Shown in pieces: positions 40,766-49,193 of a stretch of DNA of 64,000 nucleotides. A program made the position numbers and the translations under genes. Position 1 is the stretch's first letter, and every line of letters begins with the position of its first letter. Where the stretch lies: positions 1-64,000 of the forward strand of contig NZ_FQVU01000003.1 of NCBI RefSeq assembly GCF_900129455.1, read 5' to 3'. The stretch is from Jatrophihabitans endophyticus (lineage in GTDB: Bacteria > Actinomycetota > Actinomycetes > Mycobacteriales > Jatrophihabitantaceae). The notes under the pieces were generated by a model. It made no database searches. It was not told the origin of the DNA and saw only the letters and a program-made list of their open reading frames with translations.

Positions 40766-40789
40766 TACTATGCCTGTGGAGATTTAGTA
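40766..40789. promoter_or_regulatory. Possible promoter/operator of the FMN-reductase operon
   Basis: TACTA (40766-40770) and TAGTA (40785-40789) form a small inverted repeat in an AT-rich patch about 20-45 bp upstream of the operon start. The rest of the 216-bp gap to the L,D-transpeptidase holds no gene; it contains ATAAC-N6-GTCAC at 40850-40865, a direct-repeat-like element of uncertain meaning. Confidence 0.3.
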
Positions 40790-40962
40790 AGTCTGCCACG
40801 CCCGGCGGCGGACGGGCGCGGCGGACGCCGCAGGTGGGCGGTGTGCCGGATAACGCAACAGTCACGGTTTGCGCGGCTTGGCAACGGAACGGCCCTTTCA
40901 ACCGTCATTACGTCGTAGGGCATGGGACCGTGTTAAACGGACGCGATCGGTGGAGGACACAG

Positions 40963-42312
40963 GTGCAGCGAACGGCTTCGGCGCGACGACCGGCACAGCG
41001 ACCCCTGGGGCGCCCGGCCCGCGGACGGCGGCCCGTCGCGCTGGCCGCCACCCTGGCCGCGGCGCTCGCGGCGACGTTGCTGGCCGCGTGCACGTCCGGA
41101 TCCGCCTCGTCCGGCGACGCCGGGCCCTCGCGGGCCACCGGCGACTCCGGCACCCCCGGTGCCACCTCCGCCGCCCCGTCCAGCTCCGCCGCCACCAGCG
41201 CCGCCGCCGCAGCGGCGGTCATCACCGCCTCGCCGGTCTCGGCCGAGAACGCGATCAGCCCGGCCGAGCCGGTCACGGTCTCGATCGCGCACGGCGAGCT
41301 CAGCAAGGTCTCGCTGCTGAACCCGGCCGGCAAGCAGGTCAAGGGCAAGCTCGCCGCCGACCGCACGTCGTGGCGCAGCGCCGAGGTGCTGGGCTACGAC
41401 AAGACCTACAAGCTCACCGCGACCGGCAAGAACGCCGACGGCGTCGCGGTCACCAAGAAGTCGTCGATCGCCACGGTCGCCCCCGACAACTACACGATGC
41501 CGAGCATCACCGACATCTACGGCACCGGGATCTCCGGCGGCGCCACGTACGGCGTGGGCATGGTCGCCCGGGTCCACTTCGACGAGGCGGTGAACCGCAA
41601 GGCGGCCGAGAAGACCCTGAGCGTCTCGACGACGCCGAAGGTCACCGGCGGTTGGTACTGGAACGACGACCAGAACGTCTACTGGCGTCCGAAGCACTAC
41701 TACCCGACCGGCACCAAGGTCTCGATCGCCGCGAAGGTCTACGGCAAGAAGCTCGGCGAGGGCCTCTACGGCCAGGCCGACCGCGCCACCGACTTCACGA
41801 TCGGTCAGAAGCGGGTGTCGGTCGCGAGTCCGACCAAGCACAACGTCAAGGTCTACTTCGACGGCAAGCTCGAGCGCACGATGCTCACGTCGATGGGCAA
41901 GGGCGGCTACGAGCCGTCGAACTCGGCGATCAACTACTGGACGATGCACGGCACCTACACCGTCATCACCCACGAGAACCCGGCGATCATGACCTCGGGC
42001 AGCTACGGCGTGCCGAAGAGCTCGCCGAACTACTACCCGCCGGAGAAGATCTACTACTCCACCAAGATCAGCACCGACGGCATCTACCTGCACGAGCTCA
42101 ACACCACGATCTGGGCGCAGGGCCACCAGAACGTCTCCCACGGCTGCCTCAACCTGCGCACCGCCGACGCGAAGTGGTTCTACAGCCACTCGCGGGTCGG
42201 CGACGTCGTCAAGGTGACCAAGGGGCTGGGCAACCCCGAGATCAGCTTCGACCAGGGCGGCCAGTGGTCCGTGCCGTGGTCGACGTGGGCCAAGGGCAGC
42301 GCGCTGACCTGA
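40963..42312 (+). CDS. L,D-transpeptidase lipoprotein
   Basis: A 449-residue lipoprotein with a long basic leader, a hydrophobic signal and a perfect lipobox LLAAC at about residue 46. A Ser/Ala-rich linker and two Ig-like domains (about 92-285) precede the YkuD catalytic domain (about 285-420), whose motif is HQNVSHGCLNLRT with nucleophile C395. It forms 3-3 crosslinks in peptidoglycan, as Ldt proteins of mycobacteria do. A GGAGG sequence seven bases before GTG 40963 fixes the start; the longer reading into upstream sequence is rejected. Confidence 0.93.
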   Translation: MQRTASARRPAQRPLGRPARGRRPVALAATLAAALAATLLAACTSGSASSGDAGPSRATGDSGTPGATSAAPSSSAATSAAAAAAVITASPVSAENAISPAEPVTVSIAHGELSKVSLLNPAGKQVKGKLAADRTSWRSAEVLGYDKTYKLTATGKNADGVAVTKKSSIATVAPDNYTMPSITDIYGTGISGGATYGVGMVARVHFDEAVNRKAAEKTLSVSTTPKVTGGWYWNDDQNVYWRPKHYYPTGTKVSIAAKVYGKKLGEGLYGQADRATDFTIGQKRVSVASPTKHNVKVYFDGKLERTMLTSMGKGGYEPSNSAINYWTMHGTYTVITHENPAIMTSGSYGVPKSSPNYYPPEKIYYSTKISTDGIYLHELNTTIWAQGHQNVSHGCLNLRTADAKWFYSHSRVGDVVKVTKGLGNPEISFDQGGQWSVPWSTWAKGSALT

Positions 42313-42355
42313 TCCGCCCCGCGGGTCGGTCGGCCGGCGCGGCACACTGGATGGA

Positions 42356-43831
42356 GTGAGCCGCGCCCCGACCTCCGCCGACCCGGGCGCGCCGGCCGAT
42401 CTCGATCCACGCCGCTGGTTCGTGCTCGGCGTCTGCATCTCGGCGCTGTTCATGACGCTGCTGGACGCGACGATCGTCAACGTCGCGCTGCCGTCGATCG
42501 GGCAGTCGCTCTCGGCCGACGCCGCCGAGCTGCAGTGGGTCGTGTCCGGCTACGCGCTCGCCTTCGGCATGGTGCCGATCATCGCCGGCCGGCTCGGAGA
42601 CGACCGCGGCCGGCGCCGCATGCTGCTGCTCGGCATCGGCGGGTTCGTGCTGACCAGCCTGCTGGCCGGCCTGGCGCCCACCCCGCAGATCCTGCTCGTG
42701 GCTCGCATCCTGCAGGGCCTGGCCGGCGGGCTGGTCAACCCCCAGGTGTCCGGCCTGGTGCAGCAGATGTTCCCCGTGCCCGAGCGCGGCCGGGCCTTCG
42801 GGCTGCTGGGTCTGAACGTCGGCCTGGCGCAGGCCGTCGGGCCGGTGCTCGGGGGGCTCATCATCGCCGTCGGTGGCGTGGAGTTCGGCTGGCGGCTGAC
42901 GTTCCTCGTCAACGTCCCGGTCGGCGTCCTGGCCTTCGTGCTCGCGTGGCGGCTGCTGCCGCGCGACCGGGTGTCGGAGCAGCCACGCCGGCTCGACCTG
43001 CCGGGGGCGGCCCTGCTCGCACTCGGCCTCGGCGGCGTGCTCTACCCGGTGGTCGAGTACGACGCCGACCGCAACGCCGCCCGGCTGGCGCTGCTGGCGC
43101 CCGCGCTCGTCGTGGTGGGGGCCTTCGTGTGGTGGGAGCGGGGGCCGGGGCGCCGCCGCGGGCACCCGCTGATCGACACGTCGCTGTTCCGGGTGCGGTC
43201 CTACGCCGGTGGCCTCGGACTGGCGCTGCTGTACTTCGCCGGCTTCTTCGGGACGTCGCTCGTCCTGTCGCTCTTCCTGCAGGACGGCCTCGGCTTCTCC
43301 GCCCTCCAGGCCGGCCTCACCGCGTCGGCGTTCGCGGCCGGGCTCGCCGTCGGCGCGCCGATCGCCGGCCGCCTCGTCGCCGGCCGGGGCCGTAGCGTGC
43401 TGGTGGTCGCGCTCGTGCTCTTCCTCGCCGGCATTGTCGGGACGCTGCTCACGACGCGCGCCGCGGCGGGCCACCTGGGCAACGCCGAGGTCGCGCTGCT
43501 CATGGCGCCGACGCTCTTCCTCGCCGGCCTGGGCGGCGGGGGCGTCATCACGCCCAACCAGTCGCTGTCGCTCGCCGAGATCGACGTCTCCGGCGGCTCC
43601 ACCGCGGGCGGGATGCTGCAGACCGCGCAACGGGTGGGGGCCGCCGTCGGCGCGGCCGTCCTCACCGCGGTCTTCTACGGCCAGCTCGCCGGCACCGAGG
43701 CGACGGGGGAGCGCACCCGGGCCGCGCACTACGGGCACGCCTACGCGGCCGCGTTGCTCGTGACCGTCGTCATGGCCGCGGCCGCCCTGCTGCTCGCCGT
43801 CGGCGAGGTCCGTCGGGCGCGACGCGGCTGA
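42356..43831 (+). CDS. DHA2-family MFS exporter
   Basis: A 491-residue protein with about fourteen membrane helices. It opens with RWFVLGVCISALFMTLLDATIVNVALPSIGQSL, the hallmark of EmrB/LfrA-like drug exporters, and has the AGRLGDDRGRRRM loop between helices 2 and 3 and the helix-5 GPVLGGLI motif. The substrate is unknown. No regulator is next to it, unlike the DHA2 gene at 25553. The GTG at 42356 follows CACACT by eight bases. It is convergent with pip. Confidence 0.9.
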   Translation: MSRAPTSADPGAPADLDPRRWFVLGVCISALFMTLLDATIVNVALPSIGQSLSADAAELQWVVSGYALAFGMVPIIAGRLGDDRGRRRMLLLGIGGFVLTSLLAGLAPTPQILLVARILQGLAGGLVNPQVSGLVQQMFPVPERGRAFGLLGLNVGLAQAVGPVLGGLIIAVGGVEFGWRLTFLVNVPVGVLAFVLAWRLLPRDRVSEQPRRLDLPGAALLALGLGGVLYPVVEYDADRNAARLALLAPALVVVGAFVWWERGPGRRRGHPLIDTSLFRVRSYAGGLGLALLYFAGFFGTSLVLSLFLQDGLGFSALQAGLTASAFAAGLAVGAPIAGRLVAGRGRSVLVVALVLFLAGIVGTLLTTRAAAGHLGNAEVALLMAPTLFLAGLGGGGVITPNQSLSLAEIDVSGGSTAGGMLQTAQRVGAAVGAAVLTAVFYGQLAGTEATGERTRAAHYGHAYAAALLVTVVMAAAALLLAVGEVRRARRG

Positions 43832-43868
43832 CGGCGTCACCGACCCGACGCTGGCCCGGGTCACGCCG
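43832..43868. terminator. Possible bidirectional terminator between MFS and pip
   Basis: CGGCGTCACC (43832-43841) and GGTCACGCCG (43859-43868) are complementary at 9 of 10 positions with a 17-base loop, in the 57-bp gap between convergent stops. Confidence 0.35.
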
Positions 43869-43888
43869 CCGGCGGCGCGGGCTCGTCG

Positions 43889-44842
43889 TCAGCGGTGGGC
43901 GATCCGGTCCAGGTAGTCCACCAGCACGGACGTGAGCCCGCCGGAGTGGCCGGCGTCGTCGACGACCACGAGCTCGGCCGCCGGCCAGACCTTCGCCAGC
44001 TGCCAGGCGACGTCCAACGGGCCGCTGACGTCGTAGCGCCCGTGGACCATGACTCCCGGGATGTCGGCCAACCGGTGCGCGTCGCGCAGCAGCCGACCGT
44101 CCTCGAGGAAGCAGCCGTGGCCCCAGTAGTGCGTGACCACGCGGGCGAACGCGAGCTGGGAGGCGGGGTCGGCCACCGACAGCGACGGCGCGGCGTCCGG
44201 GGCGAGCGAGACGTGGGTGTCCTCCCAGTCGCACCAGCGCTGCGCGGCCGCGGCCCGGACCGCCGGGTCGGGGTCGTGCAGCAGCCGGCTGTAGGCCGCC
44301 GCGAGATCGCCGTCGCGTTCGGCGGCGGGCACGCCGTCGCGGAACCGCTCCCACTCCCGCGGGAACACCCGCCCCATGTCCCGGGTGATCCAGCGCAGCA
44401 GCCAGCGGTCGGGGCTCGTGATCGCCGCCAGCGCCAACTCGGTGACGCGATCCGGATGGGTCTCGGCGTAGGCGAGCCCGAGCGTCACACCCCACGAGGC
44501 GCCCCACACCAGCCACCGGTCGATGCCGAGGTGCTCGCGCAGTCGCTCCACGTCGCGCAGGAGGTGGGGCGTGGTGTTAGTCGACAGGTCGACGGTCGGC
44601 TCGCCGGCCCACGGCGTGCTGCGGCCGGCGTTGCGCTGGTCGAAGAGCACCACCCGGTAGCGAGCCGGGTCGAAGTGCCGCCGCATGCCCGGCGAGCAGC
44701 CCGAGCCGGGGCCGCCGTGCAGCACGACCGCCGGCAAGCCGTCGGGGTTGCCGCACTGCTCCCAGTAGAGGAGGTGGCCGTCGCCGACGTCCAGTCTGCC
44801 GGTCTCGTAGGGCTCGATCGGTGGGTGTCGACGATCGGTCAC
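43889..44842 (-). CDS. pip: Prolyl aminopeptidase (proline iminopeptidase)
   Basis: A 317-residue S33 alpha/beta hydrolase. HGGPGSGCS forms the oxyanion-hole strand, the nucleophile S116 is in GASWG, the acid is in HGRYDVSGP and the histidine is in DDAGHS. DQRNAGRSTPWA is the typical Pip segment. It releases N-terminal proline from peptides. GTG at 44842 gives the standard beginning. A GTCTC-N5-GAGAC site lies 30 bp upstream, between it and a small membrane-protein gene on the other strand. Confidence 0.93.
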   Translation of the reverse strand: MTDRRHPPIEPYETGRLDVGDGHLLYWEQCGNPDGLPAVVLHGGPGSGCSPGMRRHFDPARYRVVLFDQRNAGRSTPWAGEPTVDLSTNTTPHLLRDVERLREHLGIDRWLVWGASWGVTLGLAYAETHPDRVTELALAAITSPDRWLLRWITRDMGRVFPREWERFRDGVPAAERDGDLAAAYSRLLHDPDPAVRAAAAQRWCDWEDTHVSLAPDAAPSLSVADPASQLAFARVVTHYWGHGCFLEDGRLLRDAHRLADIPGVMVHGRYDVSGPLDVAWQLAKVWPAAELVVVDDAGHSGGLTSVLVDYLDRIAHR

Positions 44843-44871
44843 GGCCGGCGACGCTACCCCTACGGGGCGCG

Positions 44872-44886
44872 GTCTCACGATGAGAC
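44872..44886. promoter_or_regulatory. GTCTC-N5-GAGAC site 1 (candidate MimR site)
   Basis: GTCTC at 44872-44876 and GAGAC at 44882-44886 are spaced by five bases; outer G and C extend the symmetry. It lies between the divergent pip and small-membrane-protein genes. Two more sites of the same geometry flank mimR on its other side. Confidence 0.5.
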
Positions 44887-44920
44887 CGGCGGGGGCCGGC
44901 CGGCGTCGCAGGGTGGTCCC

Positions 44921-45142
44921 ATGACCCGCCCGGCCGTCGCCCTGCTCGCGCTGGCGGCCCTGCTCGCCGCCGGGCAGTGGCTCTACGTGCGCGCCGCCGC
45001 CCATGTCGACCTGCACCTCGTGCCCGCGCACGCCCGCCGCCGCGTGCGCTGGCTGATCGTCAACTCCGGACGGGTGCAGCTGGTCGCCGGCGTGCTCGCC
45101 GCCGCCGCGGTCGGCGTGCAGGTGGCGGCCACCGCGGGCTGA
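44921..45142 (+). CDS. Small membrane protein with two helices
   Basis: A 73-residue protein with two hydrophobic segments (about 6-18 and 54-70) separated by a basic loop, VPAHARRRVRWLIVNSGR. No family was recognised. It ends six bases before the stop of convergent mimR, and a GTCTC-N5-GAGAC site precedes it, so it may belong to the MimR regulon. Coding character is moderate for its size. Confidence 0.6.
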   Translation: MTRPAVALLALAALLAAGQWLYVRAAAHVDLHLVPAHARRRVRWLIVNSGRVQLVAGVLAAAAVGVQVAATAG

Positions 45143-45148
45143 GGCCGG

Positions 45149-46975
45149 TCACCGCGGGTCGGTGTGCCGGTAGGACGGGCTGACGATGCCGAACTCGCGG
45201 ATCTTTCGGTAGATGGTCGCGCGGGACATCCCCAGCGCCTGCGCGGCCTGCAGCTTGTTGCCCTTGGCGTCGGCGAGGCTCTCGATGATCGCGTCGCGCT
45301 CGATCGACTCGAGGGTCGAGAGCACCCGCCGGGTGATGGAGTGCATCTCCGGCGGCAGGTCGTCGAGCGTGATCACGCCGGACCGGCGTCGCTGCACGAC
45401 GTCGTGCAGCAGCTGCTGCAGCTGGGCGACGTTGCCCGGCCACGTCGAGCGCAGCAGCACGCGCATGGCCTCGGGGGAGCAGCTGATGCGCGCGCCCTTG
45501 CCCAGCTTGCCGAGGAAGAACGACACGAGCGCGGGGACGTCCTCCAGCCGCAGCCGGAGGGCAGGGACGCGGACGGTCGTCGGGAACAGGGCGAGCAGCT
45601 GGCCGAGGGCGCGGCCGCTGCCGGAACCGACGTGCATGGTCGCCGCGACCACGAGGTCCGGCCGGGCGTCCTTGACGTCCTGCAGCACCGCGGCCAGCGC
45701 CCTCGTGCCGGGCGCGTCGAGCTCGTCCACGTGCGCGAGCACGAGGCGTTCGGCGTCGACCGTCGCGCTGCGCACGCCGGCGAGCCAGCGTCGGTCGCGC
45801 CGCGCGTCGCGCGCGTCGAGCGAGACCGTGCGGCGCGCGGGGTGCTCGCGTAGCTGCACGGCGCGCAGCAGCGCCGACTTGCCGACGCCGGCCTCCCCCT
45901 CGACGACGAGCCAACCCGCCGCGGCGCTCTCGACCTGGCGGCAGGCGCGTTGCCACAGCGCCGCGCCGCCCACCAGTCCGGGCAGCAGCATCGCCCGGTC
46001 GCCGCCGGCGCGATCCGACCCGTCGGCCGCCGCGGCGCGGAGCTTGACGTGGACGACGATGCCGACCGACTCGTCGCCCACGCCGATCTGCTGGCAGAAC
46101 ATCCGGGCCTCGGCGCCGGTCGGCAGCGTGACGGCGAGCGACCGCCGTCGGCCCGGGCGCAGCTGCGCCGCCGTCTCGACGGCGTGACCGACGAGCGCGT
46201 TCTGGTCGACCGGCTCCAGCTCCGCGCGGGCCTGCGCGTTGAGCAGCACGGCGTCGCTCGTGACCGCGAAGACGACGCCGGTGGTGCGACGGCAGGTCTG
46301 CCGGTAGGCCTGCAGCACCTCGACCTCGGTGGACCCGGACGCCGTGAGCAGGGCCTGCTGGATCTGTGCCGCGGTGCTCTTGGCCAGCGCCAGCAGCAGC
46401 GACTGGGCGTCCCGGCGCCAGCACGTCAGGTCGACGACGCCCAGCAGCCGGCCGTTGATCGGGTCGTGGACGGGCGCCCCCGCGCACGCCAGGGTCTCGA
46501 GGTCCTCGGCGTAGTGCTCGTGCCCGAACACCTCGGTGGCGCAGCCGACCTCGAGCGCGGTGCCGATGCCGTTCGTCCCCACGAACTCCTCGGCGTAGCT
46601 GAAACCGGGAGCGAGCAGCACGCGATCCAGGCGGCGTTCGAGCGCGGCGTCGCCGGTGCGCCGGCTCAACACGAGTCCGGAGGGGTCGGTGAGCACGATG
46701 CTGACCGGCTGCTCGGCGAGCTCGTCGTGCAGCCGGCGCAGGATGGGCTCGGCGCTGCGGGACAGGACGGAGTCGACGTCGGGGTCGCGCTGGAACGTCG
46801 GCTGCACCCGGTCGGCCGCCACGTGCGCGGCCTTGGAGCGGTGCCACGACGCGAGGATCGTCCGCCGGACCCGGTCGGGGTCGGCCCGCTCGGCGGTGAG
46901 GAAGCGCAGCCGGTGCACCGCCACGTCGACGCCGTCGGGCAGGACGAGCTGGTGGCCGGGCGCAGTAGGCGCCAT
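45149..46975 (-). CDS. mimR: MimR-type Fis-family activator of the propane monooxygenase operon
   Basis: A 608-residue AcoR-like regulator. A GAF-type sensory region (about 55-300, with SYAEEFVGTNGIGTAL) is followed by an AAA-like domain with Walker A GEAGVGKS and a VLAHVDEL Walker B strand, and a C-terminal Fis helix-turn-helix (NKLQAAQALGMSRATIYRKIREFGI). The GAFTGA loop needed to contact sigma-54 is missing, so it probably works with sigma-70-type polymerase, as known for actinobacterial relatives. AGGAGGT just upstream fixes ATG 46975. It is divergent from the mim operon, matching the mimR-mimABCD order of Mycobacterium. Confidence 0.92.
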   Translation of the reverse strand: MAPTAPGHQLVLPDGVDVAVHRLRFLTAERADPDRVRRTILASWHRSKAAHVAADRVQPTFQRDPDVDSVLSRSAEPILRRLHDELAEQPVSIVLTDPSGLVLSRRTGDAALERRLDRVLLAPGFSYAEEFVGTNGIGTALEVGCATEVFGHEHYAEDLETLACAGAPVHDPINGRLLGVVDLTCWRRDAQSLLLALAKSTAAQIQQALLTASGSTEVEVLQAYRQTCRRTTGVVFAVTSDAVLLNAQARAELEPVDQNALVGHAVETAAQLRPGRRRSLAVTLPTGAEARMFCQQIGVGDESVGIVVHVKLRAAAADGSDRAGGDRAMLLPGLVGGAALWQRACRQVESAAAGWLVVEGEAGVGKSALLRAVQLREHPARRTVSLDARDARRDRRWLAGVRSATVDAERLVLAHVDELDAPGTRALAAVLQDVKDARPDLVVAATMHVGSGSGRALGQLLALFPTTVRVPALRLRLEDVPALVSFFLGKLGKGARISCSPEAMRVLLRSTWPGNVAQLQQLLHDVVQRRRSGVITLDDLPPEMHSITRRVLSTLESIERDAIIESLADAKGNKLQAAQALGMSRATIYRKIREFGIVSPSYRHTDPR

Positions 46976-47073
46976 CGCCCTACCTCCTACGTCCGCGGCA
47001 GGGTCGAGGCCGCGGTTCGGCGCGGGCCTGCCGGTACGCCGATCACGCGTCATCATTCACCGGCCAGGTCGAA

Positions 47074-47098
47074 CCGCGGTCTCAAATTGAGAACGCGG
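47074..47098. promoter_or_regulatory. 25-bp dyad including GTCTC-N5-GAGA site 2 (candidate MimR operator)
   Basis: CCGCGGTCTCAA (47074-47085) and TTGAGAACGCGG (47087-47098) pair at 11 of 12 positions around one base. The core is GTCTC-N5-GAGAA. It lies between mimR and the plus-strand operon and is the strongest candidate operator. Confidence 0.6.
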
Positions 47099-47128
47099 CA
47101 CCGCGACGACGGCATTAGACCGAAGTGC

Positions 47129-47380
47129 GTGGACGACGCGACGGACGTGGCCGGGGAGTCGTACAACCCGTGGACGGTCGTCCATCTCGTGTTCACGCAT
47201 CTCGCCGAGCAGGGGTTGCACCCGGCGCTCGGCGAGACCGGTGACCCCGCCGCGCCCGCCGCGGCCCTGCTGGTCGCGCTGGGCATCGAGCCGCGGGCCG
47301 AGGGCAACCGCGAGGTGATGCGCCGGGTGCACGACCACCTGGCCGAGATCCGCAACGTCGTGTTCGAGGCCGACCGCTGA
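47129..47380 (+). CDS. Small protein at the head of the mim operon
   Basis: An 83-residue soluble protein from GTG 47129: SYNPWTVVHLVFTHLAEQGLHPALGETGDPAAPAAALLVALGIEP and a helical C-terminus, EVMRRVHDHLAEIRNVVFEADR. The composition and aromatic/hydrophobic spacing look coded. No family was recognised. It sits between two GTCTC-N5-GAGAC sites, 91 bp before mimA, so it could be coregulated with the monooxygenase. Confidence 0.65.
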   Translation: MDDATDVAGESYNPWTVVHLVFTHLAEQGLHPALGETGDPAAPAAALLVALGIEPRAEGNREVMRRVHDHLAEIRNVVFEADR

Positions 47381-47391
47381 CGCGGGGGACT

Positions 47392-47406
47392 GTCTCGTTC
47401 TGAGAC
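47392..47406. promoter_or_regulatory. GTCTC-N5-GAGAC site 3 (candidate MimR site)
   Basis: GTCTC (47392-47396) and GAGAC (47402-47406) with five bases between, 66 bp upstream of mimA. The geometry is the same as at sites 1 and 2. Confidence 0.5.
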
Positions 47407-47471
47407 CTGGGAGGGCCGCCGCGCCGGGTCAGATGGGACACGACGCACCGGCCTAGTCGAGGAGTGTGGCG

Positions 47472-49124
47472 ATGAGTCGTCAGAGCGTGGCGAAAGCCCA
47501 CGAGAAGATCCAGGAGCTGTCCTGGGACCCGCTGTACCACACGCCGGTCTCCCAGTACGGCACCGACTACACGTTCCAGAAGGCGAAGAAGAAGGATCCG
47601 CTCAAGCAGGTGCTGCGGTCCTACTTCCCGATGCAGGAGGAGAAGGACCACCGCGTCTACGGGGCGTCCGACGGCGCGATCCGCGGCAACATGTTCCGGC
47701 AGGTGCAGGAGCGCTGGCTGGAGTGGCAGAAGCTGTTCTTGTCGATCATCCCGCTGCCCGAGATCTCCGCCGCCCGCGCCATGCCGCTGCTGTTCAACAC
47801 CGTGCCCAACCCGGAGCTGCACAACGGCCAGGCCATCCAGATGATCGACGAGGTCCGGCACTCGACGATCCAGCAGAACCTCAAGCGGCTCTACATGAAC
47901 AACTACATCGACCCGGCGGGATTCAACTCGAGTCTGCGCAATTTCCAGAACGACTACTGCGGGACGATCGGGCGGCAGTTCGCCGAGGGCTTCATCACCG
48001 GCGACGCCATCACCGCCGCGAGCATCTACCTGACGATCGTCGCCGAGACGGCGTTCACCAACACGCTGTTCGTCGCGATGCCGGCCGAGGCCGCCGCCAA
48101 CGGCGACTACCTGCTGCCCACGGTCTTCCACTCGGTGCAGTCCGACGAGTCGCGCCACATCAGCAACGGCTACGCGACGCTGCTGATGGCGCTGTCGGAC
48201 GAGAGCAACCACCAGCTCCTGGCCCGCGACCTGCGGTACGCGTGGTGGAACAACCACCGCGTCGTCGACGCCGCGATCGGCACGTTCATCGAGTACGGCA
48301 CGAAGGACCGGCGCAGGGACCGCGAGAGCTACGCGGAGATGTGGCGCCGCTGGATCTACGACGACTACTACCGCAGCTACCTCGTGCCCCTCGAGAAGTA
48401 CGGCCTGGAGATCCCGCACGACCTGATCGAGGAGTCCTGGAACCAGATCTGGAACAAGGGCTACGTCCACGAGGTCGCGCAGTTCTTCGCCACCGGGTGG
48501 CTCGCCAACTACTGGCGGATCGACCCGATGACCGACAAGGACTTCGAGTGGTTCGAGTACAAGTACCCGGGCTGGTACGACAAGTACGGCGCGTGGTGGG
48601 AGAACTACGCGCGCCTCTCGGTCGCGAACGGGCACAACCCGATCGCGCTCGAGGACGTCGACTACGTGTACCCGGCCCGGTGCTGGACGTGCATGGTGCC
48701 GTGCCTCGTCCGCGAGGACATGGTCATGGCCGAGGTCGACGGGCAGATGCGCACCTACTGCCACGAGGCGTGCCGCTGGACCGACACGGTGGCCTTCCGG
48801 CCGACGTACGAGGGGCGCGAGACGCCGAACATGGGCCAGCTCATCGGCAAGCGCGAGTGGGAGACGCTCTACCACGGCTGGAACTGGGCCGACGTCGTCT
48901 CCGACATGGGTTACGTGCGGGACGACGGCAAGACGCTGGTCGCGCAGCCGCATCTGGACCTCGACCCGAAGAAGATGTGGACGCTCGACCACCTGCGCCG
49001 GTGCCCGCCGCTGCAGAGCCCGAACGTGCTGCTGAACGAGATGAGCGCGGCCGAGCAGCAGGCGTACCACGCCGACTACGTCAAGCAGGGACCGGCCGGC
49101 AGGCCGGCTCCGGCGGCCAACTGA
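47472..49124 (+). CDS. mimA: Propane monooxygenase hydroxylase large (alpha) subunit
   Basis: A 550-residue soluble diiron hydroxylase (also named prmA). The six ligands E97, E127, H130, E192, E226 and H229 are all present, and their spacing equals that of methane monooxygenase MMOH (E114, E144, H147, E209, E243, H246), with T196 at the position of MMOH T213. Length and overall sequence fit the MimA/PrmA group, which hydroxylates propane (2-propanol), acetone and phenols. The ATG at 47472 follows GAGGAG. It heads the oxygenase operon; a strong stem-loop separates it from mimB. Substrate range cannot be read from the sequence. Confidence 0.96.
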   Translation: MSRQSVAKAHEKIQELSWDPLYHTPVSQYGTDYTFQKAKKKDPLKQVLRSYFPMQEEKDHRVYGASDGAIRGNMFRQVQERWLEWQKLFLSIIPLPEISAARAMPLLFNTVPNPELHNGQAIQMIDEVRHSTIQQNLKRLYMNNYIDPAGFNSSLRNFQNDYCGTIGRQFAEGFITGDAITAASIYLTIVAETAFTNTLFVAMPAEAAANGDYLLPTVFHSVQSDESRHISNGYATLLMALSDESNHQLLARDLRYAWWNNHRVVDAAIGTFIEYGTKDRRRDRESYAEMWRRWIYDDYYRSYLVPLEKYGLEIPHDLIEESWNQIWNKGYVHEVAQFFATGWLANYWRIDPMTDKDFEWFEYKYPGWYDKYGAWWENYARLSVANGHNPIALEDVDYVYPARCWTCMVPCLVREDMVMAEVDGQMRTYCHEACRWTDTVAFRPTYEGRETPNMGQLIGKREWETLYHGWNWADVVSDMGYVRDDGKTLVAQPHLDLDPKKMWTLDHLRRCPPLQSPNVLLNEMSAAEQQAYHADYVKQGPAGRPAPAAN

Positions 49125-49138
49125 CCGACGAACGGGTT

Positions 49139-49167
49139 CGGGGCCCGGCGCACGTCGCCGGGCCCCG
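49139..49167 (+). promoter_or_regulatory. Very stable intercistronic stem-loop between mimA and mimB
   Basis: CGGGGCCCGGCG (49139-49150) pairs perfectly with CGCCGGGCCCCG (49156-49167), loop CACGT. No T-run follows. It could attenuate transcription or protect the mimA message so that more hydroxylase than reductase is made. Confidence 0.7.
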
Positions 49168-49193
49168 CGCCCGCTCCGGAACCGGACGGATCG

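Noticed and set aside
40747..40962. c-di-AMP (ydaO-type) riboswitch upstream of the L,D-transpeptidase
   Set aside because: Cell-wall genes in actinobacteria often carry it, but its conserved core sequences were not found in this 216-bp leader.
45149..46975. Sigma-54-dependent promoter and activator
   Set aside because: The regulator lacks GAFTGA, and no convincing -24/-12 GG/GC element was seen before the mim genes.
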